From contig CANGCX010000003.1 in assembly GCA_947452315.1 (NCBI GenBank), positions 21,604-85,603 on the forward strand: DNA of 64,000 nucleotides, given 5' to 3'. The notes under the pieces are model-generated. The model saw only the letters and a list, made by a program, of their open reading frames with translations, ran no database searches and was not told where the DNA came from. Source of the stretch: Opitutia bacterium. Lineage in GTDB: Bacteria > Verrucomicrobiota > Verrucomicrobiia > Opitutales > Opitutaceae. The number at the start of each line of letters is the position of its first letter. Position 1 is the first letter of the stretch. This document shows positions 1-8,665 of the stretch, piece after piece. Both the position numbers and the translations under genes were made by a program.

Positions 1-902
1 GCGAGTGTCGCAGGAGATTCTTTGTCGAGTTCTAGAAGGCCGGGGACGCTGGCCTGCATCTTGAAAGCCATCTCGTATTGCGCGATTCGGGTGTCGGTCT
101 CGGGGTCACCATGGAGATCGAGCTGGTGGTGATTGAGGCTGGCAATGTCGTCGAGCAGAGCGCGCTTCTGAGCACGGTCGAGACCGGGCGCATCATTGAG
201 GTACAGGACAGGTTCGCCCTCACTGCGGAGGCGCACGCCTTGGAATTTGGAGGGGATAAAGCCGCTGCCCCAGTAATGTTCGTAGAAAAGTTGGCCGCAG
301 GTTTTTTCGCGGTCTGAGGAAGTCATCACGACGAACGAAGGTAAATCGGCCGCGAGTGAACCAAGACCGTATGTGAGCCAAGAGCCCATGCTCGGCCGGC
401 CGGGGATCTGGGAGCCGGTGAGGCAGAACGTGACGCCTGGTGAGTGGTTGACCGCCTCGGTGCGCATCGAGCGAATGAGGCACATATCATCGGACAAGCC
501 GCCAATATGCGGGAGTAATTCGCTCAGCCAACGACCGGAGTGGCCGTACTGTTTGAACGGTTTTAACGCAGGCAAAATTGGGAATTTTTTCTGCGAGGCA
601 GTCATCGTTGATAGACGATTGCCGCTACGCACGGATTCGGGGAGTTCTTGAAGGCGGAGTTTTTCGAGGCCCGGTTTGTAATCGAACAGATCGACTTGGG
701 AAGGACCACCGCCCTGCCAAAGCAGAATCACGCGTTTGGCCTTGGGAGCGAAATGGGGAAGGCCGTTACCGGAGGCTGTTAATGCAGCTAGGGCGTCGGT
801 GTTAAGTAACGACGTGAGCGCGGCTGCGCCGATGCCGGTGGCGCTGCGGCCGAAAAACTGGCGACGGGTGAGCTGGAGGTGCGCTTCGCTGAGGGGGTTC
901 AT
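1..902 (-). CDS. DUF1501 family protein (partial, C-terminus outside window)
   Basis: This frame is open from an ATG at 902 to the window edge, giving about 300 residues of a family that is usually 450-520 long, so the C-terminal third is missing. The N-terminus has an RRQFFGRS twin-arginine-like motif followed by an alanine-rich stretch, which suggests Tat export. The body matches the DUF1501 protein at 3400-4953 along its length, for example HFAPKAKR, a YKPGL block, the AVNHSPG region and IAQYEMAFKMQASVP. DUF1501 proteins belong to the alkaline phosphatase/sulfatase superfamily, but their reaction is not established. The start codon overlaps the stop of the upstream PSD1 gene as ATGA, so translation is probably coupled. 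It is the fourth gene of the minus-strand operon. Confidence 0.88.
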   Translation of the reverse strand, partial: MNPLSEAHLQLTRRQFFGRSATGIGAAALTSLLNTDALAALTASGNGLPHFAPKAKRVILLWQGGGPSQVDLFDYKPGLEKLRLQELPESVRSGNRLSTMTASQKKFPILPALKPFKQYGHSGRWLSELLPHIGGLSDDMCLIRSMRTEAVNHSPGVTFCLTGSQIPGRPSMGSWLTYGLGSLAADLPSFVVMTSSDREKTCGQLFYEHYWGSGFIPSKFQGVRLRSEGEPVLYLNDAPGLDRAQKRALLDDIASLNHHQLDLHGDPETDTRIAQYEMAFKMQASVPGLLELDKESPATL

Positions 903-3388
903 GATTTGGTCAGCGTTTCGTCTAGGTTAAGAATCGCGAGGCAGACGGCGGTGTAGGCGGCGTGTTCAGCGGGGGAGAAGGTGAGATCGCGCGGAATAGC
1001 CCCGACTGTTAGAAACGCTTGAGCGGCGATGGGATCGGCGGTGAAGCGGGCGAGTTGTTTTTCCAGACTGGTGCGGAGAAGTTTTTTCTCGGCAGCATCA
1101 GGATCGCGGGCAAGGACTAGGCGGAAGGCGTACGCGAGCCGCGTATCGCGAAAGAATGCAGCACGGAGCGCGCGCGACGCGAGTGCACGCGCAGCCTCGA
1201 TGTAGGTTGGGTCGTTGAGCGTGGTGAGCGCGTGCAGCGGTGTGCTGGTGATTGCGGTGCGTACCTTGCAGGTGTTACGCGCGGCGGCATCGAACATGTT
1301 GGAAGGAGCTACGGTGCGGCGCCAAAACGTGTAGAGACTGCGACGGTAGAGGTCTTCGCCGCTGGACTGAGGGTAGGTGAAGTCACGCTCTTTGGTGATC
1401 GCGAGCGAGTCCCAGATGTCGGCGGGTTGGTAGGGATAAACAGGTTTGCCGCCAAGGCGATCGACGAGGAGCCCGGAAACTGCGAGGGCTTGGTCTCGGA
1501 TCATCATCGCGGGAAGACGAATCCGAGCACCGCGAGCGTAGAGGCGATTTTCTGGGTCACGCTCGAGCAGTCCGGGTGTGACGTTTGAAGATTGGCGATA
1601 CGTGGCGCTGGTGACGATGAGGCGATGGAGTGCTTTGGTGTTCCAGCCGCCGTCCCGGTATTCTACGGCGAGCCAATCAAGCAAAGCTTGGTGAACAGGT
1701 GCATCGCTTTGTACACCAAAGTCCTCACTTGTTTTGACAAGGCCAAGACCGAAAAAGGTCTGCCATTGTCGGTTGACGATGACACGTGCGGTGAGGGGCT
1801 GCGCGGGACTCATGAGCCAGCGCGCGAGGCCCAACCGATTGCGCGGTGCATCGGCGGGAAGTGGCGGCAAAAACTCGGGCGTGGCGAAGGCAACTTTATC
1901 AAGACGCGTCTCGTAGTTACCGCGGTCGAGGATGAACGTATCGCGCGGTTTGCTGTCTTCCATGACCATGACGCGCGGGTAGTCGTCGACTTTGAGCCGG
2001 GCCAAATCGGCGAGCAGTTGGGCTAGCTCGGGATGAACCTGAGCGAGGCCGTGTTTAAAAAAATAGCGACGGAGGTCGCCGTTTTCGAGCTCAGGGCGTT
2101 CCTTGGCGGGGAGGGCGGCGGTGGCGCGGAGGGCGGGGAAAGGAAAGGTTTCGTCAGTGGCGATCTTGGCTTCCCAATCAACACGGAGTTTGACGAGCAG
2201 TTCGTCGGACTTGAGGGCGGCGAGACGGGCTTCGACGGCTGCGAGTTGGGCTTTGTGTTCGGGGGTTGCGAGATCGAGTACGGGTGCTGCGGTTCGGACT
2301 TTATAAGAGGAGCCGCCGACAAGTCCGGTTTCTGGAACTTTATTAAACGCCGCGAGCAGCGAGTAATAATCACGTTGGGTGATGGGGTCGAATTTGTGGT
2401 CGTGGCATTGGGCGCAGGCGACGGTGAGGCCCAGCCAGTTGGTAGCGGTGGTGTCGACGCGGTCGAAAAGGGTGACGTGGCGTTGTTCCTCAGGAATGGC
2501 GCCGCCTTCGCCGTTGAGGAGGTGGTTACGGTTGAATGCGGTGGCGATACGCTGGTCGATGGTGGGGTTAGGCAGGAGGTCGCCGGCGAGTTGCTCGATA
2601 CTAAATTGGTCGAAGGGTTGGTTGGCGTTGAGGGCCCGGACGACCCAGTCGCGCCAGATCCATTGGAAGGTGTCGCCGTCTTGTTGGAAGCCGTTGGAAT
2701 CGGCATAGCGCGCAGCGTCGAGCCAAGGCAGCGCCATGCGTTCGCCGTAGTGCGGGGAGGCGAGGAGGCGATCGACGAGGCGTTCGTAGGCGCCGGGTTT
2801 TTTATCGGCGAGGAAGGCGGCGAGTTCGGCGGGCGTAGGCGGGAGGCCGGTGAGATCTAGGCTGACGCGACGGATTAACGTCGCCCGCGGGGCCTCGGGC
2901 GATGGGGACAAGTTTTCGGTTTCGAGGCGGGCGAGGACGAAGCGGTCGATGGGATTTTGAATCCAGTTTTCGCCGCGGACGGCGGGCGGCGTCGGGCGCT
3001 TCGGAGCGGAGAATGTCCAATGCGGCGTGAACGGCGCGCCTTCGGCGACCCAGCGGCGCAGGGTATCTTTTTGCGCCGAGGTAAGGATGCGGTGGGAATC
3101 GGCGGGGGGCATCTGCTCGTCGTCCTCGGTCGAGAGGATGCGGGCGATGAGTTCGCTTTCGGTGGGTTGGCCGGGGACGACAACGGCGTTGGCGAGTTGG
3201 CCTTCGCGGGTGTCGAGGCGAAGCTTGGCTTTGCGTTTGGTGGCGTCTTGGCCGTGGCAGTAAAAACAGTTTTCCGCGAGGATCGGGCGGATGTCGTGGG
3301 TGTAATCGATCGGCGCCGGTGCCGTCGCGGCGGGCACGGGCACGGGCACGAGGGCGACGACGAGAAATAGCGGTATAGACCTTAACAT
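899..3388 (-). CDS. PSD1 and planctomycete cytochrome C domain protein (DUF1549/DUF1553)
   Basis: This is an 829-residue exported protein. Residues 1-20 are a hydrophobic signal peptide. A planctomycete-type cytochrome c domain (PSCyt1) follows with the heme motif CFYCH at residues 41-45. DUF1549 (PSCyt2) spans roughly 140-350 and contains a second heme-type motif, CAQCHDHKFDP, near residue 325. DUF1553 (PSD1) spans roughly 520-780, and the end has the typical LNLDETLTK tail. The family is abundant in Planctomycetes and Verrucomicrobia. It is predicted to act outside the cytoplasm in electron transfer or polymer breakdown, without a proven reaction. It starts 11 bp after the DUF1501 gene at 3400 and overlaps the next DUF1501 gene by 4 bp, so the pair is likely translated together. 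Confidence 0.9.
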   Translation of the reverse strand: MLRSIPLFLVVALVPVPVPAATAPAPIDYTHDIRPILAENCFYCHGQDATKRKAKLRLDTREGQLANAVVVPGQPTESELIARILSTEDDEQMPPADSHRILTSAQKDTLRRWVAEGAPFTPHWTFSAPKRPTPPAVRGENWIQNPIDRFVLARLETENLSPSPEAPRATLIRRVSLDLTGLPPTPAELAAFLADKKPGAYERLVDRLLASPHYGERMALPWLDAARYADSNGFQQDGDTFQWIWRDWVVRALNANQPFDQFSIEQLAGDLLPNPTIDQRIATAFNRNHLLNGEGGAIPEEQRHVTLFDRVDTTATNWLGLTVACAQCHDHKFDPITQRDYYSLLAAFNKVPETGLVGGSSYKVRTAAPVLDLATPEHKAQLAAVEARLAALKSDELLVKLRVDWEAKIATDETFPFPALRATAALPAKERPELENGDLRRYFFKHGLAQVHPELAQLLADLARLKVDDYPRVMVMEDSKPRDTFILDRGNYETRLDKVAFATPEFLPPLPADAPRNRLGLARWLMSPAQPLTARVIVNRQWQTFFGLGLVKTSEDFGVQSDAPVHQALLDWLAVEYRDGGWNTKALHRLIVTSATYRQSSNVTPGLLERDPENRLYARGARIRLPAMMIRDQALAVSGLLVDRLGGKPVYPYQPADIWDSLAITKERDFTYPQSSGEDLYRRSLYTFWRRTVAPSNMFDAAARNTCKVRTAITSTPLHALTTLNDPTYIEAARALASRALRAAFFRDTRLAYAFRLVLARDPDAAEKKLLRTSLEKQLARFTADPIAAQAFLTVGAIPRDLTFSPAEHAAYTAVCLAILNLDETLTKS

Positions 3389-3399
3389 GCGCGGTGCGA

Positions 3400-4953
3400 T
3401 CAGGCGAGTAAATCAGTGATGACCTTAGCGGGCAGCACGCCTGTGAGTTTCTGGTCGAGGCCTTGAAACTTGTAGGTGAGGCGTTCGTGATCTAGGCCGA
3501 ATTGGTGGAGAATCGTCGCGTGGAGATCGCGAATGTGGACCGGGTCTTTGACGATGTTGTAGGAGAAATCGTCGGTCTGGCCGTAGCTGAGGCCGGGTTT
3601 CATACCGGCGCCGGCCATCCACATGCTGAAGCAGCGCGGGTGGTGGTCGCGGCCGTAATCGTTTGGTTTGAGTGTGCCTTGCGAATAAACCGTGCGGCCG
3701 AATTCACCGCCCCAGATAACGAGCGTGTCGTCGAGTAGACCGCGCCGTTTGAGGTCGGTGATGAGGCCGTAGGTGGGGCGGTCAGAATCTTCGCAGAGCG
3801 TTTTGATATTTTCGGGCAGTAGGCTGTGGTTGTCCCAGCTGCGGAGGAAAACTTGGGTGAAACGCACGCCGCGTTCGGCGAGGCGGCGGGCCATGAGACA
3901 GTTGTAGGCGAAGGTGCCCGGTTCTTTGGCCTTGGGGCCGTAGAGATCCCAGGTGGAAGCGGGCTCGTTGGAGAAATCCGTGAGCTCGGGCACGGAGGTC
4001 TGCATGCGGAAGGCCAGTTCGTATTGAGCGATGCGGGCGTTGGTCTCGGGGTCGCCCACGGTTTCGTAGAGCTGGCGATTCACGTCGTTGACGCCGTCGA
4101 TCATGGCGCGTCGGAGGTCGCCGTTGACGCCGGGTGGGTTGCTCAAGTGCAGGACCGGATCGCCGCCGGAGCGGAGGGCGACCGCGGCGTACTCGGGCGA
4201 GAGAAAACCTGAGGCCCATAGGCGGTTGGAGAGCGCTTGGACGTTGCGCGTGACGGGCATCTTCGAGGTGAGCACGACGAAGGTCGGAAGCTCGTCGTTG
4301 ACGGCGCCGAGGCCGTAGGAGAGCCACGAGCCGAGCGAAGGTTTCCCGGGAAACATGTTGCCGGTGGTGAGCTGGAGAATCGCCGGCTCGTGGTTAATCG
4401 CCTCGGTGTGGAGCGATTTGATGACCGTGAGGTGGTCGGCGATTTTCGCGGTCCAAGGATAGAGCTCAGAGACCCAGTGGCCGGCGCGACCGTGTTGGGC
4501 GAATTTGTAAAAACTCGGGGCCACGGGCAGCCGCGCTTGGCTGGCGGTCATGCCGGTGAGAACTTGGCCGCCGCGAACAGATTCAGGAAGGTCGGTGTTG
4601 AAGAGCGATTGGAGGCCGGGCTTGTAATCCCAGGTCTCGAGCTGCGACGGTGCGCCGGCCATGAAGAGATAAATGGCGCGCTTGGCTTTGGGCGCAAAGT
4701 GCGGGACTTGCGCGGCGAGGGCGGCGCCGTCGGCGGGATGACTCGCGGCGCGAGCGGATGAAGCGCCGCGGCCTAAAATGCTCGCGAGACCGGCCCAAGC
4801 GAGGGCTTTGCCGGAGCGGCCGAGAAAGTGGCGGCGCGTCTCGAGGCGCAGCCATTCGTCCTTGAGCGATTGAGGCACGGGGAGGTGCCAGATCGTGGGG
4901 TTTTCGCCGCCGTGGTCGGAGCAGAGGTCGTGGGAATCGTGGGGAGCGGACAT
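3400..4953 (-). CDS. DUF1501 family protein
   Basis: This 517-residue protein is of normal length for DUF1501. A long polar N-terminus precedes a twin-arginine-like motif (RRHFLGRSGKALAWAG, about residues 41-56) and an alanine-rich segment ending near ARAAS, which suggests Tat-type export of a folded protein. Superfamily features typical of alkaline phosphatase-like folds are visible: GAPSQLETWD near residue 100, WGGEFGRT near 415 and GRDHHP near 435, the latter two being probable metal-ligand regions. It sits 11 bp downstream of the 1133-residue PSD1 gene. This cytochrome/DUF1501 pairing recurs in the phylum and suggests a shared substrate. The substrate is unknown. Confidence 0.9.
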   Translation of the reverse strand: MSAPHDSHDLCSDHGGENPTIWHLPVPQSLKDEWLRLETRRHFLGRSGKALAWAGLASILGRGASSARAASHPADGAALAAQVPHFAPKAKRAIYLFMAGAPSQLETWDYKPGLQSLFNTDLPESVRGGQVLTGMTASQARLPVAPSFYKFAQHGRAGHWVSELYPWTAKIADHLTVIKSLHTEAINHEPAILQLTTGNMFPGKPSLGSWLSYGLGAVNDELPTFVVLTSKMPVTRNVQALSNRLWASGFLSPEYAAVALRSGGDPVLHLSNPPGVNGDLRRAMIDGVNDVNRQLYETVGDPETNARIAQYELAFRMQTSVPELTDFSNEPASTWDLYGPKAKEPGTFAYNCLMARRLAERGVRFTQVFLRSWDNHSLLPENIKTLCEDSDRPTYGLITDLKRRGLLDDTLVIWGGEFGRTVYSQGTLKPNDYGRDHHPRCFSMWMAGAGMKPGLSYGQTDDFSYNIVKDPVHIRDLHATILHQFGLDHERLTYKFQGLDQKLTGVLPAKVITDLLA

Positions 4954-4964
4954 GGCGCGGGCGG

Positions 4965-7900
4965 TTACTTGGTGAGAAATTCGTCGAGGTTAAAAAACTG
5001 GCTGGAGACGAGCGTCCATTGTGCGAGTTCGACGGGATCGAGATTTTGCCCAACGGGCGTTTCGCCGACGGTGAGTAGGGCGCGGGCTTCGGCGGGATTT
5101 TTTTCGTAGTAAGTGGCGAAGGTGGCGCGTGTGCGTTCGAGGGCGGTGCGTTCGGTAGGTTTGAGCGCGCGGCCGAGCGTGAGCTGCGCGAGGGTGTCGA
5201 GACGCGCGGTGGCGTCGGGGGAGCTGGCGACGGCGCGCTCGGCTAGCTTGCGGGCGGCTTCGACGAATTGCGGGTCGTTCATCGTGACGAAGGCCTGCAA
5301 CGGCGTGTTGGTGCGGGCGCGGCGGACGCACACAAATTCCCGCGAGGTGGCGTCGAATGTCTCCAAGCTCGGCGGCGGGGAGGCGCGTTTCCAAAACGTG
5401 TACACGCTGCGGCGGTGGAGATCTTCGCCGGTGCCGGGGACGTATTTCTTGGTGTTGGATTCGGGCATCGCGACTTCTTCCCAGAGACCGGGCGGTTGGT
5501 AAGGTTTGACGGGGGCGCCGCCGATTTTTTCCACGAGGAGGCCCGCGGTGGCGAGGGCGGCGTCGCGGAGCATTTCGCCGTCCATGCGGAAGCGCGGGCC
5601 CCGGGCGAGGAATTTGTTGCCCGGGTCGGCGGCGAGCAGCGCGGGTGTCACCGTGGCGGATTGGCGGTAGGTCGCGGACGTGACGAGCGTGCGGTAGAAT
5701 TTTTTAACATCCCAACCGCTCTCGCGGAACTCGACGGCAAGCCAATCGAGCAACTCGGCGTGCGAAGGCCGGGCGCCCATGATGCCGAAATCGCCGGCGG
5801 TCTCGACGAGGCCGCGGCCAAAAACTTCCTGCCACATGCGGTTGACGGTGACGCGGGTGAGCAGCGGTTGCTCGGGGGTGAGGAGCCACTCGGCGAGGGC
5901 GCGGCGATCGGGGCGCACGCCGGCGGGGAGCGGCGGCAAAAAGTGCGGGGTGCCCGGTGCGACGCGTTCGACGCGGGCGTAATAATCGCCGCGTTTGAGG
6001 AGATCGGCGTAGGCGGGTTGGGCGCGTTCGCGGGCGACGAGGGTGGGGGCGCCGCCGCGCGTGAGGATGTCGATGCGGTTGTCGAGGACGGCGAGCTCGG
6101 CGGTGATTTTTTTCGCTTCGGCGTCGATCTGGCCGAGGAAGAATTTCTCGGCGACGACGAAGGCTTCGTCCGTGGTCCAGCGGCTGGGATCGGGCTGACG
6201 CGCGATGATTTCGGCAGCGACGTCTTCGAAGGGCAGGCGGGCAACTTCTTCGGCGGCGAGGGCGCGGTGGTAGAAGCGGATGTCTTGGAAACGGCCTTCG
6301 CGGAGCGGATCGGAATCGTCGCGACGGCCTAGATACGTGGTCGCGGCGGTGCGAATCGTGGTGAGGCTGGAGAGTTGGGATTCGAGCGCGGCGCGGCGGA
6401 AGAGGCGGATGTCGGGCGCGCTGCCATTGCGGAGCGGTTCGCTGTCGGTGTAACGCAGCGGGGCGGCGGAGGTGAGCAACGGGCGCCGCGGGTCGAGGTT
6501 TTCGCTGCGGACGGCGCGGCGGATGGCCTTGCCGTTGAGATAAACCTGGAGGCCGGCGGCGCGGCGGGAACCGTCATAGGTGAAGAAGACGTGTTGCCAA
6601 TCGCCGTTGGGGAGGACGTCGCGCGAGACGACGGTGAGGGCGCGACCGGCGGGGCCGTCGGCAAGGTTGATGACTAGGCGATTTTTCTCGAAGAAGATTT
6701 CCCAGCCGCGGCCCGGACCTTTATCGGGCGAGTGATAACGCGAGAGCAGGGTGCCGTCGCCGGTGCCTCCGCCGCCGGGTTTGGCTCGGGGCATGAACCA
6801 GCCGCCGGCGGAAAAGGCTTCTTGGGCGTCGACGTCACCAGTGCGGCCGAGGGGTAGGCGCGTGAAAATATCAAAGCGGGCGCTCGGCCAGAACCACGAT
6901 GATTCGCCCCAGACGAGGGGATTGGTGTCGGCCTTGAACGTGGCGGGAAGGGCGGTGCCGGCTAGCGGCGCGGAATTGGTTACGATGTCACCTTTGGCTT
7001 CGTCGAAGCGGAGGCGCAGTTCGAGACCGGCCGGAGAAACCGGTTGCGGACGAGCGCCTTTGGCGAGCCACGTCTTGAATTTGTCGGGGGAATTTTGCCG
7101 TAGCTCGTTGAGGCGCGTTTCGAGGGCGGCGCGTTCGGCGAGGGCGGCGTTGACGGCAGGCAGGGCGGCCTCGGTGGGAACGCGGAGGATCGGGAGCGGC
7201 GCCTCGATGTTAAAATCCCAAGGTTTGTCGGCGGTGTTGTTGAGAAACGCGGCGAGCTGGTAGTGATCTTTTTGAGAGATGGGATCGAATTTGTGATCGT
7301 GGCAGGCGGCGCAACCGGTGGTCAGACCGAGGAACGTCGCTCCGAAGGCTTCCACGCGGTCGCGCGTGAGGTTCATCGCCACTTCTTCGGTGACGGTGCC
7401 CCCCTCGTTGGTGGTGACGCTGCAACGCACGAAGCCGGTGGCGGCGAGTTCGTCGATGTTCTTGGCGGGAAGGAGGTCGCCGGCGAGTTGTTCGCGGACG
7501 AACCGGTCGAAGGGTTTGTTGGCGTTGAACGCGCGAATGACGTAATCGCGGTACGGCCAGATGGCGCGGTAGTTGTCGAAATGCAGGCCGTGAGTGTCGC
7601 CGTAGCGAGCGTAGTCGAGCCAGTAACGCGCCCGGTGTTCGCCGTAGCGCGGGCTGGTGAGGAGACGGTCCACGGCGCGTTCGTATGCATCGGGCGCGGG
7701 GTCGGCGAGGAAAGCGGCGACTTCAGCTGGAGTGGGTGGTAAGCCAGTGAGATCGAAGGTGACGCGGCGAATCAAAGTGGCTCGGTCGGCTTCTGGCGAG
7801 GGAGTGAGGTTTTCTTTTTCGAGTCGGGCATAAATGAAAGCATCGACGGGGTTTTGAATTTTAAGCTGTTGCTGTGCGAGCGTCGGCACGGCGGGGCGTC

Positions 7901-8366
7901 GCGGCGCGATGAAGGCCCAGTGGTCTTCGTAGACGGCGCCTTCGCTGATCCATTGGCGGAGCAGGGCGATTTCTTCGGGCTTGAGCGTCTTGTGCGCCTC
8001 GGGGGGCGGCATGACCACTTCCGGATCTTTTGAAAAGAGGCGGGTGACCACCGCGCTTTTCTCGGGCTGGCCTTTGACGATGGCGGGGCCGTTTTTGCGC
8101 GGGGCGAAGGCGTCCGTGGCGACGTCGAGACGGAGTTCGGCTTTGCGGGTGTTTTTATCCGGACCGTGGCAATGGTAGCAGTATTCGGAGAGGATCGGTT
8201 GGATGTGTTCGTTGAAAGAGACTTTCGTGGTGGCGGCTTTGGGGGTAGACGCGGCGACCGCTTGGGCTGCAGAAGACTGTGAACGACCCCAGCCCACCTG
8301 GGCGAGCAACAGCAGCGAGCTGGCGGTGATCAGACTAAAAAAGGTAACGAGACGAAGGCGGAGCAT
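4965..8366 (-). CDS. PSD1/planctomycete cytochrome C protein with inserted LamG-like domain
   Basis: This 1133-residue protein is the first gene of the minus-strand operon. A signal peptide covers about residues 1-30. PSCyt1 carries the heme motif CYHCH at 63-67. DUF1549 covers about 165-375 with CAACHDHKFDP near 350. DUF1553 covers about 815-1085. Between the last two lies a concanavalin A/laminin G-like beta sandwich at roughly 465-715, which is the usual carbohydrate-binding fold in this family and makes the protein about 300 residues longer than its 829-residue neighbour. The end of the LamG region contains two similar segments (about 640-667 and 677-705), each with a DS-x-PLR and a DIR motif, which looks like a small internal duplication. 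Glycan binding is inference. Confidence 0.9.
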   Translation of the reverse strand: MLRLRLVTFFSLITASSLLLLAQVGWGRSQSSAAQAVAASTPKAATTKVSFNEHIQPILSEYCYHCHGPDKNTRKAELRLDVATDAFAPRKNGPAIVKGQPEKSAVVTRLFSKDPEVVMPPPEAHKTLKPEEIALLRQWISEGAVYEDHWAFIAPRRPAVPTLAQQQLKIQNPVDAFIYARLEKENLTPSPEADRATLIRRVTFDLTGLPPTPAEVAAFLADPAPDAYERAVDRLLTSPRYGEHRARYWLDYARYGDTHGLHFDNYRAIWPYRDYVIRAFNANKPFDRFVREQLAGDLLPAKNIDELAATGFVRCSVTTNEGGTVTEEVAMNLTRDRVEAFGATFLGLTTGCAACHDHKFDPISQKDHYQLAAFLNNTADKPWDFNIEAPLPILRVPTEAALPAVNAALAERAALETRLNELRQNSPDKFKTWLAKGARPQPVSPAGLELRLRFDEAKGDIVTNSAPLAGTALPATFKADTNPLVWGESSWFWPSARFDIFTRLPLGRTGDVDAQEAFSAGGWFMPRAKPGGGGTGDGTLLSRYHSPDKGPGRGWEIFFEKNRLVINLADGPAGRALTVVSRDVLPNGDWQHVFFTYDGSRRAAGLQVYLNGKAIRRAVRSENLDPRRPLLTSAAPLRYTDSEPLRNGSAPDIRLFRRAALESQLSSLTTIRTAATTYLGRRDDSDPLREGRFQDIRFYHRALAAEEVARLPFEDVAAEIIARQPDPSRWTTDEAFVVAEKFFLGQIDAEAKKITAELAVLDNRIDILTRGGAPTLVARERAQPAYADLLKRGDYYARVERVAPGTPHFLPPLPAGVRPDRRALAEWLLTPEQPLLTRVTVNRMWQEVFGRGLVETAGDFGIMGARPSHAELLDWLAVEFRESGWDVKKFYRTLVTSATYRQSATVTPALLAADPGNKFLARGPRFRMDGEMLRDAALATAGLLVEKIGGAPVKPYQPPGLWEEVAMPESNTKKYVPGTGEDLHRRSVYTFWKRASPPPSLETFDATSREFVCVRRARTNTPLQAFVTMNDPQFVEAARKLAERAVASSPDATARLDTLAQLTLGRALKPTERTALERTRATFATYYEKNPAEARALLTVGETPVGQNLDPVELAQWTLVSSQFFNLDEFLTK

Positions 8367-8665
8367 GGTCGATAACGTACAGAAGATGGTCGGGAATTTT
8401 TGAGTTAATCTGCGCCAGCGCGCGTGATTGAAATTTCAGAAATAAATAGAAGACGGAGCGTTTGGGGTCAGCGAGGCGCGGGGTATGACAAAAAAGCAAA
8501 TTCCCTATCGCAACGACTGCAAGGGTTGAGCCTCACGATTTCAAAAAAAATATACTGAAATTTCAGAGCGACGTTAACCCGTGAAGGTGGTTCGAGCGCG
8601 GGAAACTTGGCTTAAGGGCTGCTCTTAAAGCTTGGCGCGCGCTGCTCGCTGAATCACTACAAATC
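8367..8665. promoter_or_regulatory. Divergent intergenic region with two TGAAATTTCA palindromes
   Basis: This 299-bp region separates the minus-strand PSD1/DUF1501 operon from the plus-strand symporter gene. It holds two perfect palindromes: TGAAATTTCA at 8429-8438 and CTGAAATTTCAG at 8555-8566, with centres 127 bp apart. An AT-rich stretch at 8537-8566 includes a further ATTTCA half-site and a TATA element. Paired identical palindromes between divergent genes look like operators for a dimeric repressor. No candidate regulator is encoded next to them. Confidence 0.5.

Noticed and set aside
2033..2860. 275-residue open frame on the plus strand
   Set aside because: It is antisense to the PSD1 gene and rich in Gly, Glu and Val, which is a typical GC-rich shadow.
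5268..6332. 354-residue open frame on the plus strand
   Set aside because: It lies antisense to the large PSD1-LamG gene, its composition is Gly/Glu/Ala/Val-rich as expected from the GC-rich complement, and it resembles no family.
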